From Methylibium sp. (GTDB lineage Bacteria; Pseudomonadota; Gammaproteobacteria; Burkholderiales; Burkholderiaceae_C), in the NCBI GenBank assembly GCA_013824165.1, contig PNNH01000018.1:1-64000 (forward strand): DNA of 64,000 nt. Reading direction: 5' to 3'. The notes below the pieces were generated by a model, which saw nothing but the letters and a program-made list of their open reading frames with translations, did no database searches and had not been told where the DNA came from. The position numbers and the translations under genes were made by a program. Shown here in pieces: positions 28,924-37,345 of the stretch. The stretch's first letter is position 1. The number at the start of each line of letters is the position of its first letter.

Positions 28924-30236
28924 CGCTGCATCTCCCAAGCGCTGACATGGCGGGCATAGCCCAGCCATTCCTCGCGCTTGAGGGCTAGGAACTGCTGCGT
29001 CAGCGTCTCGCCCAGAGCGTCGCAGATCATCGCGTCGGCGAGCAGCGCTTCCAGCGCTTGGTCCAGGCTTTGTGGCAGCAGCGCGATACCGCGATCAGCG
29101 ATCTGCCGCAGCGACAGCGCAAACAGATCGTCCTCGCAGGCTGCCGGAGGCTGCAGCTCACGGTCGATGCCGTCGAGGCCTGCGGCGATCAGCGCGGCGC
29201 TGGCCAGATAGGGATTGGCCGCGGCATCCGGCAGGCGCCACTCAAAGCGACCGGGCAGGGTGCGGACCAGGGCTGTACGGTTGTTGGGGCCGTGGGCGAT
29301 ATAGGCCGGCGCCCAAGTGGTGCCTGACAGCGATTCGCCGACCGTCAGCCGCTTGTAGCTGTTGACGGTGGGCGCTGCCAGCGCGCACAGCGCCGGCGCA
29401 TGCGCCAGCACTCCGGCAATGAAGTGGCCCAGCAAGACCTGCCCCTCGGCGCCGTCGAACAAGCAGCGCTCAGTGGGGCCTTCGCCCGTCCACAGCGAGG
29501 CATGGAAGTGCATGCCGCTGCCCGGCTGGTCGGCAAAGGGCTTGGGCATCATCGAGAACAGCGCGCCATGCTTCTCGGCGATGGCCTGGGCCGCCAGCTT
29601 GAACAGCATGATGCGGTCGGCACTGTGCAGCGCGCGGTCGTAGGCGAAGTTGAGTTCGTACTGACCCTGTGCATCCTCATGGTCGATCTGCAGCACCTGC
29701 AGGCCGCAGCCCTGCAGCGCCAGGTGCAGCTCGCGCAGCAGTGCCGCCTGGCGCGGCAGGGCCTTGAGGTCGTAGGAGGGCTTGTCCAGCCGGTCGGCGT
29801 CGTCGATGGGCACGTAGCTGCCGCGACCATCGGTTTTCAGCAGGAAGAACTCCGGTTCGATGCCGGTGCGCAACTGCCAGCCGCGCGCGCTCAGCCGGGC
29901 CTCAGCGCGCCGCAGCACCTGGCGCGGGCAGGCATCGAAAGGCTGGCCGGCTACGAAGCCGTCGCAGACCAGACGGGCGTAACCGGGCATCCAGGGCAGG
30001 GCCTGCGCGGTGCTGGCGTCGCCCCGCCCCCAATACTCGCTGCGCGGGCCCTGCCGGGCCAGACCGGTCCCGGCGATCGACGGGCCGGAGAAGCCAGCAC
30101 CTTCGCTCAGCAAGGCGTCCAGCTGCTCCAGCGGCAGGTACTTGCCCTTGGCCACGCCATGCAGATCGGTGAACTGCGCCAGCAAGGTGTGCACGCCGGC
30201 GGCGCGCAATTGGTCTTGCAGAGCTTGGCTCAGCAT
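28905..30236 (-). CDS. Glutamine synthetase-fold ligase (GlnT-like or second gamma-glutamylpolyamine synthetase)
   Basis: ATP-dependent gamma-glutamyl ligase fold, 443 residues. The N-terminal FTDLHGVAKGKYLPL, metal-site segments GIEPEFFLL and GSGMHFHASLW, and the Arg-bearing NNRTALVRTLPGRFEWRLPD are typical of the GlnT / class III-like branch. It does not keep the adenylylation loop of GlnA. As last gene of the polyamine cluster, 4 bases after puuC, it may ligate glutamate to another amine (spermidine, diaminopropane or an alkylamine). Its 3' end overlaps arsA by 19 bases. The exact substrate is open. Confidence 0.82.
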   Translation of the reverse strand: MLSQALQDQLRAAGVHTLLAQFTDLHGVAKGKYLPLEQLDALLSEGAGFSGPSIAGTGLARQGPRSEYWGRGDASTAQALPWMPGYARLVCDGFVAGQPFDACPRQVLRRAEARLSARGWQLRTGIEPEFFLLKTDGRGSYVPIDDADRLDKPSYDLKALPRQAALLRELHLALQGCGLQVLQIDHEDAQGQYELNFAYDRALHSADRIMLFKLAAQAIAEKHGALFSMMPKPFADQPGSGMHFHASLWTGEGPTERCLFDGAEGQVLLGHFIAGVLAHAPALCALAAPTVNSYKRLTVGESLSGTTWAPAYIAHGPNNRTALVRTLPGRFEWRLPDAAANPYLASAALIAAGLDGIDRELQPPAACEDDLFALSLRQIADRGIALLPQSLDQALEALLADAMICDALGETLTQQFLALKREEWLGYARHVSAWEMQRYVAAF

Positions 30237-30240
30237 GGGC

Positions 30241-31737
30241 TCAGGCCTTGATTTTCAGCCAGGTGGTCTTCAGCTCGGTGTACTTGTCAAAGGCATGCAG
30301 CGACTTGTCGCGTCCGTTGCCGCTCTGCTTGTAGCCGCCGAAAGGTACGGTGATGTCGTCCTCGTCGTATTGGTTGACGTGCACGGTGCCGGCGCGCAGC
30401 TGGCGTGCCACGCGGTGGGCGCGGTCGATATTGGAGCTCCAGACGCTGGCCTGCAGGCCGTAGCTGGAGTCGTTGGCCTGCGCCAGCGCGTCGGCCTCGT
30501 CCTTGAAGCGCAGCAGCGACATCACCGGGCCGAAGATCTCTTCGCGGGCGATCTTCATCTGGTTGTTGACGCCATCAAACACCGTGGGCTCGACGAAGTA
30601 GCCGCCACTCTCGCTGCGGGCCTGGCTGCCGCCGACCATCGCCGTGGCACCTTCGGCGCGACCTGCCTCGATATAGCCCATCACGGTGCGCAGCTGGCCT
30701 TCGTCGACCAGGGCGCCCATGACCGTGCGCGGGTCGAGCGGATCGCCCGGCGCGTACTTCGGCGCCTCGGCCGCGACGACGGCGGCGAACTCATCGGCGA
30801 TGCTCTCGTGCACGAACACGCGCGAGGGCGCGTTGCAGCTTTCGCCCTGGTTGAAGAACATCGCGCCGGCCACGGTCTTGGCGGCCAGTGCGATGTCTTC
30901 GTAGTCCGGGAACACCAGGAATGCTGACTTGCCGCCTAGCTCGTTGTAGACCCGCTTGAGGTTGGAGCGGCCTGCGTACTCGAGCATCTTGCGGCCGACA
31001 CGTGTGGAGCCGGTGAAGCCGATTGCATCCACATCCATGTGCAGCGCCAGCGCTTCGCCGGCCTCATGGCCGAAGCCCGGGACGACGTTGAAGACGCCCT
31101 CGGGCAAACCGGCTTCGAGGGCCAGTTCAGCCAGGCGCAGCGCGGTCAGCGGCGATTTTTCACTGGGCTTGAGCACCACCGAGTTGCCGGCCGCCAGCGC
31201 GGGGCCTAGCTTCCAGGCGGCCATGATCATCGGGTAGTTCCAGGGCACGATCACGCCGATCACGCCCATCGCCTCGCGCTGGATCAAGGCCAGCGCATTG
31301 GCGCCGGTGGGCGCGATCTCGTCGTAGATCTTGTCCACCGCCTCGGCATACCAGGCGATGCAGCGTGCGGTGGCCGGCACGTCGACGCTGAGCGCGTACT
31401 GGATGGGCTTGCCCATGTCCAACGTCTCCAGCAGCGCCAACTCGTCCTTGGCCGCCAGGATCAGCTCGGCAAAGCGCTGCAGCACGCGCTTGCGCGCGGC
31501 CGGCGCGCGGGCCGCCCAGCGGCCATCGTTGAAGGCGGCGCGCGCGGATTGCACGGCCGTATCGATGTCGGTCGCCTGGCCGCGCGACACTGAGCCGAGC
31601 ACGCGCGCGTCAATCGGCGAGATGCAGTCGAACTGCTCGCCGCTTTGCGTGTCGACCCTGCGCCCGCCGATCAGCGGGCGTCCGTCGATGCGCAGCGCCG
31701 CAGCGCGTTCATGCCAGTTGATCCGGTTCGCACTCAT
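30241..31737 (-). CDS. puuC: Gamma-glutamyl-gamma-aminobutyraldehyde dehydrogenase (PuuC-type ALDH)
   Basis: NAD(P)-dependent aldehyde dehydrogenase, 498 residues. Catalytic C301 lies in FFNQGESCNAPSR, general base E266 in YNELGGKSA, and N167 in VPWNYP. Closely resembles PuuC/KauB enzymes that oxidise gamma-glutamyl-GABA-aldehyde or other aminoaldehydes. The start follows the porin gene stop by 7 bases and its stop precedes the next gene by 4, so it is firmly inside the polyamine operon. The precise aldehyde is inferred from context. Confidence 0.88.
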   Translation of the reverse strand: MSANRINWHERAAALRIDGRPLIGGRRVDTQSGEQFDCISPIDARVLGSVSRGQATDIDTAVQSARAAFNDGRWAARAPAARKRVLQRFAELILAAKDELALLETLDMGKPIQYALSVDVPATARCIAWYAEAVDKIYDEIAPTGANALALIQREAMGVIGVIVPWNYPMIMAAWKLGPALAAGNSVVLKPSEKSPLTALRLAELALEAGLPEGVFNVVPGFGHEAGEALALHMDVDAIGFTGSTRVGRKMLEYAGRSNLKRVYNELGGKSAFLVFPDYEDIALAAKTVAGAMFFNQGESCNAPSRVFVHESIADEFAAVVAAEAPKYAPGDPLDPRTVMGALVDEGQLRTVMGYIEAGRAEGATAMVGGSQARSESGGYFVEPTVFDGVNNQMKIAREEIFGPVMSLLRFKDEADALAQANDSSYGLQASVWSSNIDRAHRVARQLRAGTVHVNQYDEDDITVPFGGYKQSGNGRDKSLHAFDKYTELKTTWLKIKA

Positions 31738-31744
31738 GCCGACC

Positions 31745-33121
31745 TCAGAACTTCACGACCATCGAGGCGCCGAAGACGCTGTTGCTCTTGCGGAAGCTGC
31801 CGTCCTTGACGTCTTCGAACACGGCGGCGTTGGCGCGGTCCAGGCGGTATTCCAGCTTGAAGCTGGTGTTCAGGTCGTAGGCATAGCCCAGGCCCAGCGA
31901 CAGCGCGGTGCGGTTCACGCCCTTCTCGGTATCGCCGAACACCAGATCGCCGGTGACGGCGTCGTAGCCCAGCACCTCGGGGCCGATGCCGTTGCGCTGG
32001 TCAGCGCCATAGCCCAGAAGGCCACCGCCGTGCTTGTTGTTCTTCAGATAGTCGGCGCGAGCGATCAGCTCCAGGCGCGGCGTCAGCTTGTAGGCGGCCA
32101 GTGCCGACAGACCCATCCACTTGGCGGTGCGCAGATCGCCGGTATCGGGGTCGGGCGTGATGGCGGCCTGCTTCTGCTGGCCATAGCTGAACTGGCCCTG
32201 CACGGTCCAGTCGCCGCGGATGAAGTAGCCGTCGATTTCGAACAGATCCAGCGCCGTGTTGCGTGTGCCGCCGACCAGATTGGCCGCCTTGCCATGCACG
32301 CCGGCAAAGCCGAAGCCCTGGAACTCGCCACGCGCGTAATCGACGCGGTAGGCCAGAACCGGGGCCTTCTCTCCAGCGGCATTCTTGGACGCGTTCATGT
32401 TCGCCAGCACGGCCTTGCTGACCCATTTGCCGCGCGTCAACTCCATGCCGGCGCCGGTGTAGGCGGTGGGCAGTGTGAAGTCGAACAGCAGGTTGTGCGT
32501 GATCAGCTTGTTGAGCGTGGGCTGCAGATACTCATAGCCCGACCAGTCCGGGATGTGGCCGGCGATCATGCGTGTCTGCAGGTCGCCGAGCGGCACCGAG
32601 ACGCTGGCTTCATGCACAAAGCCGCCGTTGCCGATCACCGCATCGGTGCCGCGGTTCGGGCTCAGCGTCAGCTTGTAGCGGGTGCCGGATTCGGTTTCCT
32701 TGGCGAACTCGAGCGCGACGGTGCCGAAGTAGGAGTTGTCGTAGTTGTAGCCGTCGTCGCCGACGTTGTTGATGAACTGGAAGCCGGCGCGGTTCTGCGC
32801 CTTGTTGTAGATGTAGGCGGGCTCCATATAGCCGCTGATCTTCAGGCCTTTGTAGCCCTGGGCTTCCTGGGCGTCTTCGAGCGCCTCGGTCTTGATCGCG
32901 ATGCGGTTGAATTCCTGCACCTGCTGCGGTGTCATGCCCCATTGCGGCTGGCTGGTCGCGGGCTTGGATTCTGCAGTCTTCAGGCGGTTCTCAAGCTGCG
33001 TGACACGGTCGCGCAGGGCGCGCAGTTCCTTGAGAAGCTCTTCATTGCTCTGTGCCTGGGCCGCACCGGGAAAGGCGGCGGCAAGAGCGAGGGTCAGGGC
33101 GGCGAGCTGGGGGGCTTTCAT
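31745..33121 (-). CDS. Porin-like outer-membrane protein in the polyamine operon
   Basis: 458 residues. A signal peptide ends near AQA (23), followed by a short coiled coil (25-48, NEELLKELRALRDRVTQLE), then many alternating amphipathic strands of a beta barrel. The C-terminus ends in Phe (VVKF), the outer-membrane insertion signal. A channel with an N-terminal coiled coil recalls carbohydrate porins and DUF3138 proteins. AGGAG lies at good spacing before the ATG. It sits between potI (58 bases) and puuC (7 bases), so it probably lets polyamines or related cations cross the outer membrane. This role is inferred from location only. Confidence 0.8.
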   Translation of the reverse strand: MKAPQLAALTLALAAAFPGAAQAQSNEELLKELRALRDRVTQLENRLKTAESKPATSQPQWGMTPQQVQEFNRIAIKTEALEDAQEAQGYKGLKISGYMEPAYIYNKAQNRAGFQFINNVGDDGYNYDNSYFGTVALEFAKETESGTRYKLTLSPNRGTDAVIGNGGFVHEASVSVPLGDLQTRMIAGHIPDWSGYEYLQPTLNKLITHNLLFDFTLPTAYTGAGMELTRGKWVSKAVLANMNASKNAAGEKAPVLAYRVDYARGEFQGFGFAGVHGKAANLVGGTRNTALDLFEIDGYFIRGDWTVQGQFSYGQQKQAAITPDPDTGDLRTAKWMGLSALAAYKLTPRLELIARADYLKNNKHGGGLLGYGADQRNGIGPEVLGYDAVTGDLVFGDTEKGVNRTALSLGLGYAYDLNTSFKLEYRLDRANAAVFEDVKDGSFRKSNSVFGASMVVKF

Positions 33122-33179
33122 GCAGAACTCCTCTGTGTTGAATCGTTGAGATCGGTTGTTCGGTTGAAAAGTGTTCGCT

Positions 33180-34028
33180 TCAGGCACCGCGCTGGGCCGC
33201 TGCAATGTCTTGCGAGCGACGGCGCTCGGCGCGCGCGATCAGGTAGCTGGCGACGATGACGCCAATCGAGACGGTGACGATGATCAGCGTGGCCACGGCA
33301 TTGATGCTGGGGCTCATGCCCAGGCGTGCGCGGGAGAAGATCACCAGCGGCATCGTGGTGGAGCCGGGGCCGGACAGGAAGGCTGACAGCACCACATCGT
33401 CCAGCGACAGCGTGAAGGTCAGCAGCCAGGCCGACAGCAGGGCTTGCATGATCATCGGCAGTGTGACGAGCAGGAAGACCTGGTGCGGGCGCGCGCCCAG
33501 ATCGAGCGCTGCTTCTTCAAGCTGCGGGTTCAGCTCGGACAGCCGCGCCTGAACCACCACGGTGGCATAGGCCATGCCCAGCAGCAGGTGCCCCATCCAG
33601 ATCGTCAGCAGGCCGCGCTCCGGGAATCCCAGCGCGCGCTGCATCGATACCAGCATCAGCAGCAGCGACAGGCCGACGATCACCTCGGGCATCACCAGCG
33701 GCGCGCTGATCATGCCGGCGAACAGCGTGCGGCCCTTGAAGCGGCGGTACTTGACCAGCGCGAAGGCGGCCAGCGTGCCCAGCACCACCGAGGCGCAGGC
33801 GGTGAAGAAGGCGATCTTCAGCGACAGCCACAAGCCCGTCAGCATTTCGCGGTCTTCGGCCAGCTTGGCGTACCACTTCAGCGTGAAACCGCCCCAGACC
33901 GAGGGCAAGGCCGAGTCGTTGAAGGAATAGATGATCAACGCCAAGATGGGCAGGTAGAGGAATGCAAAGCCCAGGCCCAGCCAGCTGCGACCGAACCAGC
34001 GGGTCATCTGGGTGGAGGTGCCGCTCAT
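33180..34028 (-). CDS. potI: Putrescine/polyamine ABC transporter permease PotI
   Basis: Inner-membrane permease of 282 residues with about six spans. The cytoplasmic EAA loop is ELNPQLEEAALDLGARPHQ near residue 170, contacting the ATPase PotG. The family segment SLDDVVLSAFLSGPGSTTMPLVIF marks the PotC/PotI branch. Its start overlaps the potH stop by 4 bases (ATGA), typical of tightly coupled permease pairs. Confidence 0.94.
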   Translation of the reverse strand: MSGTSTQMTRWFGRSWLGLGFAFLYLPILALIIYSFNDSALPSVWGGFTLKWYAKLAEDREMLTGLWLSLKIAFFTACASVVLGTLAAFALVKYRRFKGRTLFAGMISAPLVMPEVIVGLSLLLMLVSMQRALGFPERGLLTIWMGHLLLGMAYATVVVQARLSELNPQLEEAALDLGARPHQVFLLVTLPMIMQALLSAWLLTFTLSLDDVVLSAFLSGPGSTTMPLVIFSRARLGMSPSINAVATLIIVTVSIGVIVASYLIARAERRRSQDIAAAQRGA

Positions 34029-34984
34029 GGACGCCCTCCCGGCCGGTCTTGCGCCTCGGCCTGGTACTTGTTGAACAACGCCAGCGGCACGATGATCAGC
34101 AGCACCATCACCACCGCAACGGCCGACGCCATCGGCCAGTCGTTGTTGCTGAAGAATTCATCCCACAGCACCCGGCCGATCATCAAGGTCTGCGGGCCGC
34201 CCAGCAGCTCGGGAATCACGAACTCGCCCACGCAGGGAATGAAGACCAGCATCGAGCCGGCGATGATGCCGGCCTTGGACAGGGGCACGGTGATTTTCCA
34301 GAACGCGACCCAGGGCGTGGCGCCCAGATCGGCCGCAGCCTCCAGCAGGCGCAGATCCAGCTTGGACAGATTGGCGTACAGCGGCAGGATCATGAAGGGC
34401 AGGTAGGTGTAGACCATGCCCAGCAGCAGTGAGAAGGGCGTGTTCATCAGCTTGCCCGGCGCGCTGATCAGGCCGCCGGCCAGCAGCAGCTGGTCCAGGC
34501 CCAGGCCGATGATGAGGTCGGCCGCCCAGCCATGGTCGGACAGCAGCCCCTTCCATGCATAGACGCGCAGCAGGAATGAGGTCCAGAAGGGCAGCATCAC
34601 CAGCATCAGCAGCACCGGCTGCAGGCTGGCGCGAGCGCGGGCCATGAAGTAGGCGAAGGGATAGCCGATGATCAGACAGCCCAGCGTGGTCAGCGCCGCA
34701 AACTTCAGGCTGGTGAGGTAGGCCGTGACGTAGAGCTCGTCCTCGGTGATGAAGATGTAGTTGCCCAGCTTGAGCGTTAGCTGCAGCATGCCGTCGGCAT
34801 AGCGGATCAGGTCCTTGAAATGGACCGTCTCCATCTCCGAGACGCTGATCTTCAGCACGATCAGGAAGGGCAGGGCGAAGAACAGCAGCAGCCAGGCGTA
34901 GGGCAGGCTGATGACGGCCGTGCGGCCACTCAGCAGGCGCTTGAGCCGCTGCCGGGTACCTTGGAGGAGGGTGGCGATGCTCAT
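34025..34984 (-). CDS. potH: Putrescine/polyamine ABC transporter permease PotH
   Basis: Inner-membrane permease of 319 residues with about six spans and the EAA loop LDLRLLEAAADLGATPWVAF near residue 220. The segment FIPCVGEFVIPELLGGPQTLMIG is a hallmark of PotB/PotH. It forms the translocation pore with PotI. The gene follows potG by 4 bases and overlaps potI. Confidence 0.94.
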   Translation of the reverse strand: MSIATLLQGTRQRLKRLLSGRTAVISLPYAWLLLFFALPFLIVLKISVSEMETVHFKDLIRYADGMLQLTLKLGNYIFITEDELYVTAYLTSLKFAALTTLGCLIIGYPFAYFMARARASLQPVLLMLVMLPFWTSFLLRVYAWKGLLSDHGWAADLIIGLGLDQLLLAGGLISAPGKLMNTPFSLLLGMVYTYLPFMILPLYANLSKLDLRLLEAAADLGATPWVAFWKITVPLSKAGIIAGSMLVFIPCVGEFVIPELLGGPQTLMIGRVLWDEFFSNNDWPMASAVAVVMVLLIIVPLALFNKYQAEAQDRPGGRP

Positions 34985-34988
34985 GGCC

Positions 34989-36092
34989 TCAGTGCGTCAG
35001 CACCACATGGGCATTGCGCGACCAGTGGGCCCAGACCTCGTCGCCCCAGCTGAGTTCGTCGTCGCGATGGCGTTGAACATTGCTGACCGACACCTTGAGC
35101 ATGGCGCCACTGCTCAGCTTGATGCGGTAGACGGTGAAGCTGCCGAAATAGGCCAGATCCTGGATCACGCCGCAGGCGGTGTTGAAGGGGTCCTCAGGCT
35201 TGCTGCGCGTGAGGTGGATCTTTTCCGGCCGCAGCGCCACGGTAACGGCCATGCCCTCGGTGCCGGTAATGCCATGGCCCACATAGTGGCGGCAGTCGGC
35301 GCTGTCGATGATGACGTGGTCGGGGTTGTCGCAGGTCAGTGCGCCGTCCATCAGGTTGACGTTGCCGATGAAGTCGGCAACGAAGCGATTCGCCGGGGTC
35401 TCGTAGATCTCGGCCGGTGCGCCCACCTGCAGGAAACGCCCCTCGCTCATCACCGCGATGCGCGAAGCCATCGTCATCGCCTCTTCCTGGTCATGCGTCA
35501 CCATCACGCAGGTCACGCCGACCTCCTCGATGATGTTGACCAGCTCGATCTGCGTTTCCTCACGCAGCTTCTTGTCCAGCGCGCCGAGCGGCTCGTCAAG
35601 CAGCAGCAGCTGCGGCTTCTTGGCCAGGCTGCGCGCCAGCGCCACGCGCTGCTGCTGCCCGCCCGAGAGCTGGTGCGGCTTGCGCTTGGCAAACTTGGAC
35701 AGCTGCACCAGCTTGAGCATGGCCTCGACGCGCGCCGCGATTGCGTCCTTGGGCAGACCTTCGCGCCGCAGGCCGAAGGCGATGTTGTCCCAGACGCTCA
35801 GATGGGGGAATAGCGCATAGCTCTGGAACATCATATTGATCGGCCGGACATGCGGCGCCATGCCGCCGAGGTCCTGGCCGTTCAGCACGATGCGTCCGCT
35901 GGTCGGCGTCTCGAAGCCGGCCAGCATGCGCAGCAGCGTGGTCTTGCCACAGCCGGAAGATCCCAGCAGAGCGAATATCTCGCCCTTGGCAATGTCGATC
36001 GAGACGTTGTCGACGGCCACCGCGCCGCCGCCGAAGTCTTTCACGACGTTCTGGATCTGCAAGTACGGCGATGCCGCGGCCACGCTGCTCAT
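34989..36092 (-). CDS. potG: Putrescine/polyamine ABC transporter ATP-binding protein PotG
   Basis: ABC ATPase of 367 residues powering the PotFGHI importer. Walker A GSSGCGKT is at 44-51, the Q-loop is MMFQSYALFPH, the signature LSGGQQQRVALARSL lies near 143, and Walker B LLLLDEPLGALD near 168. The C-terminal third is a TOBE-type regulatory domain. It follows potF by 28 bases on the same strand. Confidence 0.95.
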   Translation of the reverse strand: MSSVAAASPYLQIQNVVKDFGGGAVAVDNVSIDIAKGEIFALLGSSGCGKTTLLRMLAGFETPTSGRIVLNGQDLGGMAPHVRPINMMFQSYALFPHLSVWDNIAFGLRREGLPKDAIAARVEAMLKLVQLSKFAKRKPHQLSGGQQQRVALARSLAKKPQLLLLDEPLGALDKKLREETQIELVNIIEEVGVTCVMVTHDQEEAMTMASRIAVMSEGRFLQVGAPAEIYETPANRFVADFIGNVNLMDGALTCDNPDHVIIDSADCRHYVGHGITGTEGMAVTVALRPEKIHLTRSKPEDPFNTACGVIQDLAYFGSFTVYRIKLSSGAMLKVSVSNVQRHRDDELSWGDEVWAHWSRNAHVVLTH

Positions 36093-36120
36093 GCGATTGC
36101 TCCCCCTGAGATGCAGCGCA

Positions 36121-37248
36121 TCAGATGCCGGTCTTGAACGAGGTGTACATGCGCGTCATGGTGCGCCGCACGTCGTTGTTGATGGCGTCCGGTGCAGCCA
36201 TCTTCTTCATGTCGGCATCGCTGAGGAAGACCGTGGGATTGCTGGCCACCTCGGGCTTGACGAACTTCTTCGACTCCTTGTTCGGGTTGGCGTAGAAGAC
36301 CTTGTTGGTCAGGCTGGCGTGCACTTCGGGGCGCAGGATGTAATTGATGAACTTGTGGGCATTTCCCGGGCGCGGCGCGTCGGCGGGGATCACCATCACA
36401 TCCATGAAGATCAGGCCGCCGGTCTTGGGAATCAGCGCCTCGATCTTCTGGCCGGTCTTGCCATCGATGGCGCGCTGACGCGCGATATTGATGTCACCCG
36501 ACCAGCCGAGCGCCAGGCAGATCGAGCCATTGGCCATGTCGTTGATGTAGCCGGAGGAGCTGAACAGGCTGACATGCGGGCGGATGCTCTTCAGCAGGGC
36601 CGGCACGCCGGCATAGTCGGCCTGGCTGCGGCTGTAGGGCGATTTGCCGAGGTAGTGCAGGGCGGCAGGAATCACCTCGGTGGCTGAATCCAGCACGCTG
36701 ACGCCGCAGCTCTTGAGCTTGCTGATGTACTCGGGCTTGAAGACCAGATCCCAGGCGTTGTCCGGCATCGGCATGCTGCCCAGCGCGGCCTTGACCTTGT
36801 CGACGTTGATGCCGACCGTGGTGAAACCCCAGAGCCAGTTCACCATGAACTCGTTGCCGGGATCGAGCTTGGCCAACTGGGCCTGCACGTCGGGGTCAAG
36901 GTTCTTGTAGTTCGGCAGCAGCGACTTGTCGATCTTGCGCAGCAGGCCGCCGTCGGCCTGCAGCTTGGCCCAGTAGGACGAAGGCACGACGATGTCGTAG
37001 CCGGTCTTGCCAGCCACCAGCTTGGCATGGACGATCTCGTTGTTGTCGAAATTGTCGTAGCGCACCTTGATGCCGGTTTCCTTCTCGAAGTTCCGGATCG
37101 TGTCTTCGGCGATGTAGTCGCTCCAGTTGTAGATGTTCAGCACCTTCTCCTCTTCCTGAGCCAGGGCCGAGCCGCCCAGCAAGGCGGCGCCAGCGGCGAA
37201 CAGCAGGCTGAAAGAGGCAGTCAGACGACGCGATAGCTTGAGTTTCAT
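36121..37248 (-). CDS. potF: Periplasmic putrescine-binding protein PotF
   Basis: Substrate-binding protein that feeds the PotGHI permease. A signal peptide ends after ALA at residue 30 of 375. The mature start VLNIYNWSDYIAEDTI is typical of PotD/PotF; the family LYNWSDY region helps hold the polyamine. Aromatic and acidic binding residues (GWSGD near 245, NWLWGF near 140) favour polyamine over other ligands. GGAGAG precedes the ATG. A 97-base gap with a CTAGACTG element separates it from spuC, so it may start its own transcript. Confidence 0.94.
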   Translation of the reverse strand: MKLKLSRRLTASFSLLFAAGAALLGGSALAQEEEKVLNIYNWSDYIAEDTIRNFEKETGIKVRYDNFDNNEIVHAKLVAGKTGYDIVVPSSYWAKLQADGGLLRKIDKSLLPNYKNLDPDVQAQLAKLDPGNEFMVNWLWGFTTVGINVDKVKAALGSMPMPDNAWDLVFKPEYISKLKSCGVSVLDSATEVIPAALHYLGKSPYSRSQADYAGVPALLKSIRPHVSLFSSSGYINDMANGSICLALGWSGDINIARQRAIDGKTGQKIEALIPKTGGLIFMDVMVIPADAPRPGNAHKFINYILRPEVHASLTNKVFYANPNKESKKFVKPEVASNPTVFLSDADMKKMAAPDAINNDVRRTMTRMYTSFKTGI

Positions 37249-37295
37249 GACAGGGCTCTCCGGGAAAGTCGAGTGCAGGATGAAGGGAATGAAAT

Positions 37296-37303
37296 CAGTC
37301 TAG
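37296..37303 (-). promoter_or_regulatory. CTAGACTG promoter-like element upstream of potF
   Basis: Sense-strand CTAGACTG lies 47 bases before the potF ATG, within the largest gap inside the polyamine block (97 bases). TAGACT is a plausible -10; no -35 hexamer is evident. It suggests that potFGHI can be transcribed separately from the upstream catabolic genes. Confidence 0.35.
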
Positions 37304-37345
37304 ATCGAGGGTCTGCTGCGCGCATGCCCCAAAACCCTGGGTCGG

